Assembly: GCF_000236565.1 (NCBI RefSeq)
Contig: NZ_AHAM01000131.1
Location: 1 to 41,505, forward strand
Direction: 5' to 3'
Length of the DNA: 41,505 bases
From: Mesorhizobium alhagi CCNWXJ12-2
GTDB taxonomy: Bacteria > Pseudomonadota > Alphaproteobacteria > Rhizobiales > Rhizobiaceae
Within the stretch, counting starts at the first letter, position 1; each line of letters begins with the position of its first letter. The notes beneath the pieces are model-generated. The model saw only the letters and a program-made list of their open reading frames with translations. It did not search any database and had not been told where the DNA came from. Position numbers and translations under genes: made by a program. Positions 16,310 through 26,318 of this stretch are shown piece after piece.

Positions 16310-16331
16310 CTTGACGCCGCGCGGCGTCAAG
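16310..16331. repeat. Perfect 22-bp palindrome upstream of the TerC-family gene
   Basis: CTTGACGCCGC is followed immediately by its exact reverse complement, giving an uninterrupted 22-bp palindrome. It lies about 50 bp before the TerC-family ATG and about 100 bp before the zinc-ribbon start on the other strand. The lack of a loop and of a T-run argues for a protein-binding operator rather than a terminator. Confidence 0.6.
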
Positions 16332-16381
16332 AGTTAGGGCCGAGGTCCAACCAAGCATCGGACAGGAAGGGCCCCAATCCC

Positions 16382-17077
16382 ATGGAAATCTTCACTGCCG
16401 CGGGCTTTTCCGCGCTCCTTCAGGTCATTGCTATCGATCTCGTTCTCGCCGGCGACAACGCCATCGTCATCGGACTGGCGGCGGCCGGGCTGCCAGCCGA
16501 ACAACGCAAGAAGGCCATTATCGTCGGCATTCTCGCGGCCACTGTTTTGCGAATCTTTTTCGCGCTGATCACGCAACAACTCCTCCAAATCGGGCCGATC
16601 CTGCTAATCGGCGGTGGCATCCTCCTGCTCTACGTCTGCTGGAAGATGTGGCGCGAGCTCAGAACCACGCACAAGGAGGAGGAAGAGGCGACCGAGGCGC
16701 TGTCGGACATCGACTACGACAAGAGCGGAGCAGTAGCAGGAGGCGCTCCGCGCAAGACCTTCGCGCAGGCTGCCTGGCAGATCGTCATTGCCGACGTATC
16801 GATGTCGCTCGACAACGTGCTGGCGGTCGCCGGCGCGGCGATGGACCACCCGACCGTGCTCATCATCGGGCTCGCGCTCTCCATCGCGCTGATGGGTCTT
16901 GCCGCGTCCTTTATCGCACGGCTTCTGCACAAGCACCGCTGGATCGCCTATGTCGGCCTGCTGGTGATCCTCTATGTGGCTATCGAGATGATGCTGAAGG
17001 GTGCCTACGGCCAGTGGCCGGAGCAACTCGCATTCCTCGGCGGGTGGTTCGGTGCGCCGGGACAGATGGGCCACTGA
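16382..17077 (+). CDS. TerC/YjbE-family integral membrane protein, probable metal exporter
   Basis: This 231-residue protein has about six to seven transmembrane segments. It carries the duplicated acidic motif of TerC proteins: [16 protein letters not shown] near residue 18 and [16 protein letters not shown] near residue 138, each with conserved Asp and Asn residues inside the membrane. Between the halves is an acidic cytoplasmic loop with EEEE. Related proteins export manganese or metallate secreted enzymes; tellurite resistance is only the historical name. No yybP-ykoY-type manganese riboswitch is seen upstream, where a 22-bp palindrome occurs instead. The start has an AGGAAGGG site about 10 bases upstream. 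Confidence 0.87.
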   Translation: MEIFTAAGFSALLQVIAIDLVLAGDNAIVIGLAAAGLPAEQRKKAIIVGILAATVLRIFFALITQQLLQIGPILLIGGGILLLYVCWKMWRELRTTHKEEEEATEALSDIDYDKSGAVAGGAPRKTFAQAAWQIVIADVSMSLDNVLAVAGAAMDHPTVLIIGLALSIALMGLAASFIARLLHKHRWIAYVGLLVILYVAIEMMLKGAYGQWPEQLAFLGGWFGAPGQMGH

Positions 17078-17182
17078 CCGGGACGCTGCGTCGCGGTTTT
17101 CCTGCGGCCGGAACTGTGTTATTGCGCCGCGTAAATCGAGCGCCGTGGGCGCTCGCACAATTAATCAACGCACTCAGGCAAG

Positions 17183-17208
17183 GCCGGACCTCCACGGTTC
17201 CGGCTTTT
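17183..17208 (+). terminator. Possible intrinsic terminator between the TerC-family gene and rimO
   Basis: GCCGGA pairs with TCCGGC across a 10-base loop and is followed by TTTT. The stem is only 6 bp and it lies close to the rimO start, so this may instead be a leader hairpin. Confidence 0.35.
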
Positions 17209-17226
17209 GCCGTTGAAAGACACGAT

Positions 17227-18546
<1,320 letters not shown>

Positions 18547-18564
18547 GCCGGCACCGGGTTCGAT

Positions 18565-19437
18565 CTAGGCCACGGGCTGACCCAGGCCCGATACGAGAAC
18601 ATCTCCCTCGACCCGGCCCAGAATGAGCGAGTGGCTCCAATGCCGCAAGTCCGGCGCGCCATCGCCTCGCTCAGGCGCTTCGAATTTGTCCAGCGGAGCC
18701 CAGCCCTCGCCTCCCGCGACCATGACCCGGCCGCCGGCGGCGAGAACCAAAGCGGCCCCACCAGCAACATCCCAGATGTTTGGACGCTCGAAATGCGCCG
18801 CCTCGAGCAGGCCGGCGGCAACGAAGGCGGCTTCGATGGCCGCCGAACCGGTTGTCCTCATCTCCCAGCCGCCTTCATTCGATCGCCCGGCGGCTACGCC
18901 AGCCAGGTGCCGGCGCACGAGCGGATTGTGCTTGGGCGTGACCGGATCACCGTTGAAGCAGAGCGTTCCACCCAGCGATGCATGGTAGACGCCAGCCCGC
19001 AGCTCATGGCTGGCGGCGCACCAGATCGCGCCCGCGACCGGCCGCCCGCGATGCAGGACGCCGATGGTCGCCGCAAAAAGCGGAAAGCCATTGACGAAAT
19101 TGGCCGTCCCGTCGATCGGATCGACGGCCCAGACAAAGTCATGGTCGCGCGCCGGACGCTCGTCCAATTCTTCTCCGATTATGTCGTGCTCCGGAAAGGA
19201 TTTGGCCAGGCGGGCGCGGATCAGTTCCTCGATGTTATCATCGACCTCCGATACCGGATCCTGCCAGATTTCCTCCACTTCCGAGATGGTCTTGTAGCGG
19301 ACGGAGAGCATTCCGCCGAGCGCTGTCTTGATTTCAGCGCCCGCGAGATTGGCGAGTTCGACCGCCGTCCTTTCGATCTTGGCAAGATATCGTGCTTCAA
19401 TCGCTGTTTCATGCCGGGATTGGTCCTGTGTGTTCAT
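18565..19437 (-). CDS. Inositol monophosphatase family protein
   Basis: This 290-residue protein has the metal-binding motifs of the IMPase superfamily: GEE at 88-90, DPIDGT at 106-111 and WDVAGG at 222-227. Members dephosphorylate inositol phosphate, PAP (CysQ), histidinol phosphate or fructose 1,6-bisphosphate with Mg2+. The sequence between motifs does not identify the substrate. Its ATG overlaps the stop of the lipid-kinase gene by 4 bp, with AGGAGC as ribosome-binding site inside that gene, so the two are translationally coupled. Coupling to a diacylglycerol-kinase-like enzyme makes a phospholipid head-group or inositol phosphate role attractive but unproven. Confidence 0.88.
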   Translation of the reverse strand: MNTQDQSRHETAIEARYLAKIERTAVELANLAGAEIKTALGGMLSVRYKTISEVEEIWQDPVSEVDDNIEELIRARLAKSFPEHDIIGEELDERPARDHDFVWAVDPIDGTANFVNGFPLFAATIGVLHRGRPVAGAIWCAASHELRAGVYHASLGGTLCFNGDPVTPKHNPLVRRHLAGVAAGRSNEGGWEMRTTGSAAIEAAFVAAGLLEAAHFERPNIWDVAGGAALVLAAGGRVMVAGGEGWAPLDKFEAPERGDGAPDLRHWSHSLILGRVEGDVLVSGLGQPVA

Positions 19438-20351
19438 ACTTGCTCCTGATCGGTCTCATTCTCATCCGGCGCGTGCGGAGGCTCCACCGGAAGGAGGATT
19501 TCAATGGGCTTTCCATGCACTTCCACGAAGAGTTCCGCGCGCTTTTCCGGTCGGTCGGGCAGCTTGTCGTCGATGCGAAGGGGCGTATCCCCCTCATATT
19601 CAATCCGCAGGCGGCGGCCGTGGACGGCGGTTGCCGGAGAAACGGTCCCATCCGGCGCGGTGAGCCAATCGAGCATGGCGGATCGCTGGTCCTTGCGAAG
19701 GCAGACGACATCGAAAACCCGGTCGCCCGAATTGGCCTTCGGATAAAACGGCAGTTTCGAACCGATAAAGCCGATGTTCAGACCCTCCACCGCGAGCAGG
19801 TCGCCTTCCACCCGGACACCGTCGATATCGATGTCCACGTCGAGCGGCGGCGCCTTCTTCAGGATGTCCAGCAACGCGTCGCGGCCGAGCTGGATCTTCT
19901 GCTCGCGCGTCGCATCCTCATCGACTTTTGTTCCGATCGCCTTGGCGAAGATGCCGCATCCCACTGCCTCCACGAACGGCCGTTCTCCCCAGGGGCCGGT
20001 GGCCAGGCCGATGTCGAACCGCTGTCTGCGTCCCGCTTTCCATCCCTCGGCATGCTTCCACGCATCGCCGACAATGCCGAGGGACGTCGCGACGTTGTTC
20101 GCGGTGCCCAGCGGAACGATTGCCATCGGAATGCTGCGATCGGCTATTCTCGTCATGACCTTCCGGACGGTGCCGTCGCCGCCGGCGACAACCACCAGAT
20201 CGGCTGACTCCTTCAGCATGTCCTTGAAATCCGGCCCCTTGGTCGAGCAGTATGTCGCTCGAAACCCCGCCCTGCTCAGCGCCGCGAGCATATCCTTCCT
20301 CGAGTGATCGCCCGAGCCGGCATTGGGGTTGTGAAAGAGCAGCGCGTCCAT
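19434..20351 (-). CDS. Diacylglycerol kinase family lipid kinase
   Basis: This 305-residue protein has the diacylglycerol-kinase catalytic fold shared with YegS and sphingosine kinases. The start LLFHNPNAGSGDHS contains the nucleotide-binding loop, GGDGT is at 57-61, and PLGTANNVATSLGI follows, as in the family. The C-terminal beta-sandwich includes FEATURES such as VEGLNIGFIGSKLPFYP and RLRIEYEGDTPLRIDDK. The substrate could be diacylglycerol, phosphatidylglycerol or another lipid alcohol. It is first in a two-gene unit with the IMPase-family gene, and the upstream BMP-transporter operon ends in a terminator, so it needs its own promoter in the 74 bp between the terminator and the start. No strong ribosome-binding site is evident. 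Confidence 0.9.
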   Translation of the reverse strand: MDALLFHNPNAGSGDHSRKDMLAALSRAGFRATYCSTKGPDFKDMLKESADLVVVAGGDGTVRKVMTRIADRSIPMAIVPLGTANNVATSLGIVGDAWKHAEGWKAGRRQRFDIGLATGPWGERPFVEAVGCGIFAKAIGTKVDEDATREQKIQLGRDALLDILKKAPPLDVDIDIDGVRVEGDLLAVEGLNIGFIGSKLPFYPKANSGDRVFDVVCLRKDQRSAMLDWLTAPDGTVSPATAVHGRRLRIEYEGDTPLRIDDKLPDRPEKRAELFVEVHGKPIEILLPVEPPHAPDENETDQEQV

Positions 20352-20420
20352 GCGCGTCTAAACGGACGAATCCCGATTTCGCTCCCGGAGCGCAATATTG
20401 CAGTCGGCGCGCGGCCAAAC

Positions 20421-20447
20421 AAAAAGGGCGCCGCCGGCGCCCCTTTC
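20421..20447 (-). terminator. Intrinsic terminator of the BMP-type importer operon
   Basis: On the minus strand GGGCGCC, a 3-base loop GGC and GGCGCCC form a 7-bp GC-only stem followed by TTTTT. An A-run on the other side makes it symmetrical. It lies about 25-50 bp after the binding-protein stop at 20470. Confidence 0.82.
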
Positions 20448-20469
20448 CGTTCGCGTGAATGTGGGCCGA

Positions 20470-21543
20470 TCACTTCGGCAGTTGGTCGTCCACGCCCTGG
20501 ACGTAGAAATTCATGCCGAGCAGCACGCCATCCTCGGCGACCTCGCCGTCCTTCAGCCATTCCGAGCCGTCCTGCCTGTTGATTGGGCCGGTGAAGGGGT
20601 TGAATTCGCCGGACTTGATCTTGGCTTCCGTCTCTTCGGCGAGCTTCTTCACGTCATCGGGCATGTTGGTGTAGGGCGCCATAACGACATGGCCTTCCTT
20701 CATGCCACCCCAGACGTCATGCTGCTTCCATGTGCCGTCGATCACCGCCTTGACCCGCTCGATATAGTACGGGCCCCAATCGTCGACGATCGAGGTGAGC
20801 TGCGTTTCCGGGCCGAACTTGATCATATCGGAAGCCTGGCCGAACGCCTTGATGCCGCGCTCGGTCGCGACCTGCATGGGCGCGGTCGAATCCGTGTGCT
20901 GGGTGATGATGTCGACACCCTGATCAATCAACGCCTTGGCCGCGTCGGCTTCCTTGCCCGGGTCGAACCAGGTGTTGGCCCACACGACCTTGACCTTGAA
21001 GTCAGGGTTCACGGACTGCGCGCCAAGCACGAAAGCGTTGATGCCCATTACCACTTCCGGAATCGGGAAGGAGGCGATGTAGCCGGCGACACCCGCCTTG
21101 GACATCTTGGCCGCGATGATGCCCTGGACGTAACGGCCCTCATAGAACCTCGAATTGTAGGTCGCCACGTTCGGATGCTCGCGCTTGTAGCCCGTCGCGT
21201 GCTCGAACTTAACGTCCGGGAATTTGCCGGCGACCTTGTTGGTCGGGTCCATGTAGCCGAAGGAGGTCGTGAAGATGATGTTGCAGCCGGAGCGTGCGAA
21301 ACGCTCGATGGCGCGCTCGGCGTCGGCGCCTTCCGGCACGCTTTCGAGATAGGCCAGCTCGACATTTTCCTCGCCGAGATTCTTCTGCATCTCGAGCGCG
21401 CCCTGATGGTGCTGATAGGACCAGCCGAAGTCGCCGATTGGCCCGACATAGATATAGCAGGCCTTGGTTGCGGCTTGCGCGCCCATTGTGCCGAGCGACA
21501 GCACGGCTGCCGCTGCGGCCAATGACAGAATTGTTTTTTTCAT
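20470..21543 (-). CDS. BMP-family (PnrA-like) ABC transporter substrate-binding protein
   Basis: This 357-residue protein starts with a Sec signal peptide (MKKTILSLAAAAAVLSLGTM, cleavage near GAQA-ATKAC). It belongs to the basic-membrane-protein family that binds purine nucleosides in several bacteria. YVGPIGDFGWSYQHHQGA and FEHATGYKREHPNVATY are family features. There is no lipobox cysteine at the cleavage site, so the protein is soluble in the periplasm, as usual in this order. The ATG at 21543 has a GAGGAAG site; further in-frame extension crosses an intergenic repeat. It is the last gene of the importer operon, 92 bp after the second permease, and is followed by a terminator. Confidence 0.92.
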   Translation of the reverse strand: MKKTILSLAAAAAVLSLGTMGAQAATKACYIYVGPIGDFGWSYQHHQGALEMQKNLGEENVELAYLESVPEGADAERAIERFARSGCNIIFTTSFGYMDPTNKVAGKFPDVKFEHATGYKREHPNVATYNSRFYEGRYVQGIIAAKMSKAGVAGYIASFPIPEVVMGINAFVLGAQSVNPDFKVKVVWANTWFDPGKEADAAKALIDQGVDIITQHTDSTAPMQVATERGIKAFGQASDMIKFGPETQLTSIVDDWGPYYIERVKAVIDGTWKQHDVWGGMKEGHVVMAPYTNMPDDVKKLAEETEAKIKSGEFNPFTGPINRQDGSEWLKDGEVAEDGVLLGMNFYVQGVDDQLPK

Positions 21544-21595
21544 TCTTGTTCTTCCTCTTTCAGTGTTGCCGGGGACACTATCCCGTTGTTGTTCG

Positions 21596-21644
21596 AGCCT
21601 GATCCGAAAACCGTTCCCATTTTTCGGATCGCGCTTTAGCGATC
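21596..21644. repeat. Rhizobial-type intergenic palindromic repeat
   Basis: GATCCGAAAA (21601-21610) and TTTTCGGATC (21621-21630) form a perfect 10-bp stem around a 10-base loop. A second small palindrome, GATCGC and GCGATC (21627-21644), abuts it. The core closely resembles the dispersed extragenic palindromes (often quoted as CCGAAAACCGGTTCCC-like) that occur in many copies in rhizobial genomes. Here the right end supplies the stop codon of the upstream permease gene (TAA at 21638-21636 on the minus strand). It may affect stability of the binding-protein message. Confidence 0.75.
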
Positions 21645-22550
21645 TGGCACAAACGGCCGCCCCAGAGAAGCCGGTGTGTTGACCATTGTCAGCCGCCTGT
21701 TGCGAGAGATTAGAACAAGCACCACGATGGTCGCCAGATAGGGAAGCGAAGAAAGTAGCTGCGAAGGCACGCCTATCCCCAGCGCCTGCGCGTGCAACTG
21801 GCCGATCGAGACGGCGCCGAACAGATAGGCGCCTGCGAGCACGCGCCACGGCCGCCATGAAGCGAAGACGACTAGCGCCAGCGCGATCCAGCCGCGCCCG
21901 GCAGTCATGTTCTCGATCCATTGCGGCGTGTAGACGAGCGACAGGTACGCGCCCGCCAGGCCGGCGCATGCCCCACCGAACATCACCGCCAGATAGCGTA
22001 TCCCGATGACGTTGATACCGAGAGCATGCGCCGAGCCGTGATTGTCGCCGACCGAGCGCAGCGTCAGGCCGGCACGCGTGCGGAACAGGAACCAGGCGAC
22101 GGCGACGGTCAACAGGACCGAAAGATAGAACACCGGATCCTGGCCGAAGATCAGCCGTCCGATCACAGGAAGATCGGAGAGATACGGAATATAAAGATTA
22201 CCAAGCTTGATGCCGGGCTGGCCCACAAAACCTTCGCCGAGCATGCCGGAGAGGCCGAGGCCGAGCAGCGTCAGCGCCAGGCCGGTGGCCACCTGGTTGG
22301 TGACGAGCGTCAGCGTCAGGAAACCGAACAGCAGGGAGAACAGCGCGCCGACGGCGATTGCCGCGAAAATGCCCAGCCAGGGCGAGCCGGTGGCGAGCGT
22401 CACGCCGAAGCCGGTGACCGCACCCATGACCATCATGCCTTCGACGCCGAGATTGAGCACACCGGAGCGTTCGACGACCAGTTCGCCGATGGAAGCGATG
22501 AGCAGCGGCGTCGCCGCAGTCGCGATGGTGATGAGGATGGATTCAAACAT
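21636..22550 (-). CDS. ABC transporter permease, BMP/nucleoside type (second permease)
   Basis: This 304-residue inner-membrane protein has about eight to ten hydrophobic segments and belongs to the branched-chain/ribose-type permease family found with BMP-type binding proteins. The N-terminal LVVERSGVLNLGVEGMMVMG is diagnostic of the NupQ/YufQ-like subunit. Its start overlaps the end of the first permease by 8 bp, which indicates coupling. Its C-terminal codons and stop lie within the edge of an intergenic palindromic repeat, so the last residues may have been altered when that repeat inserted. Confidence 0.92.
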   Translation of the reverse strand: MFESILITIATAATPLLIASIGELVVERSGVLNLGVEGMMVMGAVTGFGVTLATGSPWLGIFAAIAVGALFSLLFGFLTLTLVTNQVATGLALTLLGLGLSGMLGEGFVGQPGIKLGNLYIPYLSDLPVIGRLIFGQDPVFYLSVLLTVAVAWFLFRTRAGLTLRSVGDNHGSAHALGINVIGIRYLAVMFGGACAGLAGAYLSLVYTPQWIENMTAGRGWIALALVVFASWRPWRVLAGAYLFGAVSIGQLHAQALGIGVPSQLLSSLPYLATIVVLVLISRNRRLTMVNTPASLGRPFVPDR

Positions 22551-23661
22551 TCTGGGAAACCTCCGCCGCCTTGGCGGCAGGCGCGCCGACGAAGCGGACG
22601 CGGTAGTGGATCAGCGTGTCGCAGGCGAGCACGAAGAACAGGATCATGCCCTGGAATGCACGCACCACCTTGTCGGAAACGCCTATCGATATCTGCGCTG
22701 CCTCGCCGCCGAGATAGGAAAGCGCGAGGATCAATCCGGCGGCGACAATGCCGAGCGGATTGAGGCGGCCGAGAAACGCCACGATGATTGCCGCGAAGCC
22801 GTAGCCCGGCGAAATGGTCGGCCTCAACTGACCGATCGCGCCCGACACTTCCGAAATACCCGCGAGACCGGCAAGCGCACCGGAGACGATAAAGGCGAAG
22901 AACACCATTTTCGACGCCGAGAAGCCGGCGAAGCGCCCTGCCCTCGGGCTCTGGCCGAGCACCTTCACTTCAAAGCCGCGCAGCGTTCTGGACAGCATGA
23001 ACCAGGCCGCGACCGCAGCGACCAGTGCGAAGACGAAGCCCCAGTGGGCGCGTCCGGAAGACGACCAGACTTCGGGCAGGATGGCGTATTCGTGGAAGTT
23101 GCGGGTTTCCGGAAAATTCATACCCCCGGGGTTGCGCCAGGGACCGCGCACCAGCCAGTCGAGGAAAAGCTGGGCGACGTAGACCAGCATCAGGCTGGTC
23201 AGGATCTCGTTGGTGTTGAACCGCGCCTTCAGGTAGGCCGGCACGGAGGCATAGGCCGCGCCGCCGATCATGCCCATCAGGAGCATCAGCGGCAGGACGA
23301 TCCAGGATTGCAGGTCGGGATACATGACCGGCAGGATCGAACCGACGATCGCGCCGATTGTGAACTGGCCCTCGGCGCCGATATTCCAGTTGTTGGACAA
23401 GAAGCAGACCGACAGCCCGACTGCGATGAGGATCAACGGCGCAGCCTTGACCGCCAGCTCATGCAACTGCCAGCGGTTGTTTTCGTCCCATAGGCCGGTC
23501 AGCGGATCGACAAAATAGTAATAGAGCGCTTCCAGCGGGTTCTTGCCGAGCAGCGAAAACATGATCGCGCCAGCGATCAGCGTCAGGCCGAGCGCGATGA
23601 AGGGCGACAGCGCGGAAAACAGCGCCGAATGCTGCGGGCGTTTGACGAGTTCGATCCGCAT
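22543..23661 (-). CDS. ABC transporter permease, BMP/nucleoside type (first permease)
   Basis: This 372-residue inner-membrane protein resembles NupP/YufP-type permeases. Features are LSVCFLSNNWNIGAEGQFTIG near residue 90 and GFSASKMVFFAFIVSGALAG, with about ten membrane segments. Its ATG shares one base with the stop of the ATPase gene (TGATG), a classic coupling arrangement that fixes the start. It forms the transmembrane pore with the second permease. Confidence 0.92.
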   Translation of the reverse strand: MRIELVKRPQHSALFSALSPFIALGLTLIAGAIMFSLLGKNPLEALYYYFVDPLTGLWDENNRWQLHELAVKAAPLILIAVGLSVCFLSNNWNIGAEGQFTIGAIVGSILPVMYPDLQSWIVLPLMLLMGMIGGAAYASVPAYLKARFNTNEILTSLMLVYVAQLFLDWLVRGPWRNPGGMNFPETRNFHEYAILPEVWSSSGRAHWGFVFALVAAVAAWFMLSRTLRGFEVKVLGQSPRAGRFAGFSASKMVFFAFIVSGALAGLAGISEVSGAIGQLRPTISPGYGFAAIIVAFLGRLNPLGIVAAGLILALSYLGGEAAQISIGVSDKVVRAFQGMILFFVLACDTLIHYRVRFVGAPAAKAAEVSQNV

Positions 23662-25244
23662 CAGGCCAACTCCGTCACAGGCTCGACATGGCCGGGTTCG
23701 GCGCCGCCCATCAACAAGCCGACCTTCTCGAAGGTTGCCTCGGCGATCGGCAGCGGTTTCGACAACTCGCCATTGTGCATGACCGCGATGGAATCCGAGA
23801 TCTCGAACAATTCATCGAGGTCCTGGCTGATGATGACCACCGCGGAGCCGCTCCGCGCCAGTTCGATCAACGCCTGCCGGATGCGCGCGGCAGCACCGGC
23901 ATCAACGCCCCAGGTCGGCTGATTGACCACCATAACCGCAGGGCGGCGGTCGAGTTCGCGACCGATGATGAATTTCTGCAGATTGCCGCCTGAAAGCGCC
24001 GCGGCTTCGGGGTCGGGCGCGCTCTTGCGCACGTCCATGATTTCGATGATGCGCTGCGCGGCCGAGGCGATGGCGCGGGTCTGCACCGTGCCGCCCGTGC
24101 CGAGAAAGGCTTTGCGGTCGGTGGCGTGGCGCGACAGAAGCAGGTTCTCGGAAAGCCGCATGCGCGGTGCCGCGCCATGGCCGAGCCTCTCTTCCGGCAC
24201 GAAGGCAGCGCCGAGCAGCCTGCGGCCCGAAATCGTCAGCCGGCCCGCATCCTTGCCACGGATGCGGACGCTCGCCGCATCATGCTGCAGGACTTCGCCC
24301 GACACCGCCTCGAAGAATTCTCCCTGGCCGTTGCCGGCGACGCCGGCAATGCCGATCACCTCACCGGCGCGGGCGCTGAGATTGATGTTGCGGAGCGGGA
24401 TGGAGAAAGGTGTTGCGGGAGTGCGCGAGAGATTGCGCACCTCGAGCAGCGCGGCGGCCTTATCCATGCCCTGGACGGGATCGCGCACCACCGCCTGCAC
24501 CTCGTTGCCGACCATCATGCGGGCCAGCGACGAGGCCGTTTCCTTGCGCGGATCGCAATGGCCGACGACCTTGCCGTGCCGCAGCACGGTGGCGCGGTCG
24601 CACATGCGTTTGACCTCTTCCAGCCGGTGCGAAATGTAGAGGATCGACTTGCCTTCCGCGCGCAGCCTTTCCAGCGTCTCGAACAGCCGGTCGGCTTCCT
24701 GCGGCGTCAGCACAGATGTCGGCTCATCGAGGATGATGAGTTGCGGAGTCTGCAAAAGGCAGCGGATGATCTCGATGCGCTGGCGCTCGCCCACCGACAA
24801 GTCCCCGACCAGCGAATAGGGATCGAGCGGCAGGCCGTAACTGTAGGAGAGCGCCTTGGCCTTGGCGGCGATGGTGGCGATCGGCGTATCGTCGTCGAGC
24901 GACAGGGCGATGTTTTCGGCCGCGGTCAGCGCATCGAACAGCGAAAAGTGCTGGAAAACCATGCCGATGCCGAGCTTGCGGGCCGCGCCCGGGCTGGAAA
25001 TGCGCTCGACCTGTCCGTTCCAGCGGATTTCGCCGGCGTTCGGCTCCAGCGAACCGAACAGCATCTTGACCAGAGTGGACTTGCCGGCGCCGTTTTCACC
25101 GAGCAGCGCGTGGATCTCGCCCCGGCCGACCGTGAGATCGACATTGTCGCACGCCTTGAGCGTGCCGAAGATTTTCGTCAGGCCGCGCACCTCGAGCAGG
25201 TTGCCGCCTTCAGTCTCAAGGGTTGCCGTCACAACGCCCCCCAT
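23661..25244 (-). CDS. ABC transporter ATP-binding protein with tandem nucleotide-binding domains, BMP/nucleoside type
   Basis: This 527-residue protein fuses two ABC ATPase domains, as in RbsA and NupO. The first has a full Walker A (GENGAGKST) and Walker B (LIILDEPTSVLTPQE) with SVGERQR as signature. The second has a degenerate Walker A (GVAGNGQGEF, lacking the GKS/T lysine) but a good LSGGNLQK signature and NQPTWGVD in place of a standard Walker B. This asymmetry is normal for the family. ATG 25244 is given, but GTG 25232 directly after a G-run is a possible alternative; upstream residues from the ATG at 25295 do not look conserved. It leads the operon ATPase, permease, permease, binding protein. 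Confidence 0.9.
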   Translation of the reverse strand: MGGVVTATLETEGGNLLEVRGLTKIFGTLKACDNVDLTVGRGEIHALLGENGAGKSTLVKMLFGSLEPNAGEIRWNGQVERISSPGAARKLGIGMVFQHFSLFDALTAAENIALSLDDDTPIATIAAKAKALSYSYGLPLDPYSLVGDLSVGERQRIEIIRCLLQTPQLIILDEPTSVLTPQEADRLFETLERLRAEGKSILYISHRLEEVKRMCDRATVLRHGKVVGHCDPRKETASSLARMMVGNEVQAVVRDPVQGMDKAAALLEVRNLSRTPATPFSIPLRNINLSARAGEVIGIAGVAGNGQGEFFEAVSGEVLQHDAASVRIRGKDAGRLTISGRRLLGAAFVPEERLGHGAAPRMRLSENLLLSRHATDRKAFLGTGGTVQTRAIASAAQRIIEIMDVRKSAPDPEAAALSGGNLQKFIIGRELDRRPAVMVVNQPTWGVDAGAAARIRQALIELARSGSAVVIISQDLDELFEISDSIAVMHNGELSKPLPIAEATFEKVGLLMGGAEPGHVEPVTELA

Positions 25245-25339
25245 CTTGATTTTTGTTCCCGAAAGCATCGTAGGCGCGGCCGTTGCATAACGCAAAGCCG
25301 GGCGCCGCTTGAAAGTGCTTCAAGAATTTCGGAGAAAAC

Positions 25340-26317
25340 TCAAGGGAGGAGAATGCTTGTCCCCGTGGTCTTGCGCGCTTCGAGATCGGAATGGGCCTTG
25401 GCCGCATCCTTCAGCGCGTAGCGCTGGTTAATCTCGATCTTGACCGCACCGCTCGCCACCACTTCGAACAGCGCCTTCGCTGATGCCTCGAGATCCTCGC
25501 GCTTCGCGTTATAGGAGAAGATCGTCGGCCGGGTCGCATAGAGCGAGCCCTTCTGTGACAGCAGCGCCATGTTGAAAGGCGGTATCGGACCCGACGACTG
25601 GCCGAAGGAGACAAACAGGCCGCGCGGCCTGAGGCAGTCGAGCGATCCCGGGAACGTGTCCTTGCCGACGGAATCGTAAACGACGTCGCAGAGCTTGCCG
25701 CCGGTTATCTCCCTCACGGCGCCCACGAAATCGGTCTCGCGGTAATTGATGACGTGATCGAAGCCATGCGCCTTCGCCAGGGCGATCTTCTCGGCCGAGC
25801 TAGCCGTACCGATAACGGTTGCGCCGAGATGTTTCGCCCACTGGCCAAGGATCAGTCCAACGCCCCCGGCCGCGGCGTGGTAGAGGATGGTGTCGCCGGG
25901 CTTCACCGGGAATGTGCGGCGCAACAGATATTCGGCGGTCATGCCCTTCAGCATCATGGCAGCCGCCTGCTCATCGCTGACGCCGTCCGGAACCCTGACG
26001 AGAACCGACGCTGTGATGACCCGCTCGTCACTATAAGCGCCGAGCGGTCCCACATAGGCGACGCGATCGCCTTTCTTCAGCCCTTCGACGCCATCGCCGA
26101 TCTCGACAACCACGCCCGCCGCCTCATTGCCGAGGATAAGCGGAAATCCCGCTGGCGCGGGATAGAGCCCGCTGCGGTAGTAGACATCGAGGAAGTTCAA
26201 CCCGATCGCGGTATGGCGGACAAGCACCTGCCCCGGACCGGGACGGCCTGGATCGTTCTCTCCATAGGCCATCACCTCCGGCCCGCCATTGGCCTGGATC
26301 TTTATTGCTTTCGACAT
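25340..26317 (-). CDS. NADPH:quinone oxidoreductase, zinc-independent MDR family
   Basis: This 325-residue cytosolic enzyme matches the QorA type of medium-chain reductases that reduce quinones with NADPH. The N-terminal GroES-like domain has IGLNFLDVYYRSGLYP, and the Rossmann domain has AAAGGVGLILGQWAKHLGA (about 147-165). Cysteine zinc ligands of alcohol dehydrogenases are absent. It starts 1 bp after the phosphatidylcholine synthase stop, so the two are almost certainly cotranscribed, although no metabolic link is obvious. The ATPase gene of the importer operon follows 95 bp downstream on the same strand. Confidence 0.9.
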   Translation of the reverse strand: MSKAIKIQANGGPEVMAYGENDPGRPGPGQVLVRHTAIGLNFLDVYYRSGLYPAPAGFPLILGNEAAGVVVEIGDGVEGLKKGDRVAYVGPLGAYSDERVITASVLVRVPDGVSDEQAAAMMLKGMTAEYLLRRTFPVKPGDTILYHAAAGGVGLILGQWAKHLGATVIGTASSAEKIALAKAHGFDHVINYRETDFVGAVREITGGKLCDVVYDSVGKDTFPGSLDCLRPRGLFVSFGQSSGPIPPFNMALLSQKGSLYATRPTIFSYNAKREDLEASAKALFEVVASGAVKIEINQRYALKDAAKAHSDLEARKTTGTSILLP

Positions 26318-26318
26318 G

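Noticed and set aside
16209-16381. A manganese (yybP-ykoY) riboswitch before the TerC-family gene
   Set aside because: No matching conserved loop sequences were seen; the only structure is the 22-bp palindrome.
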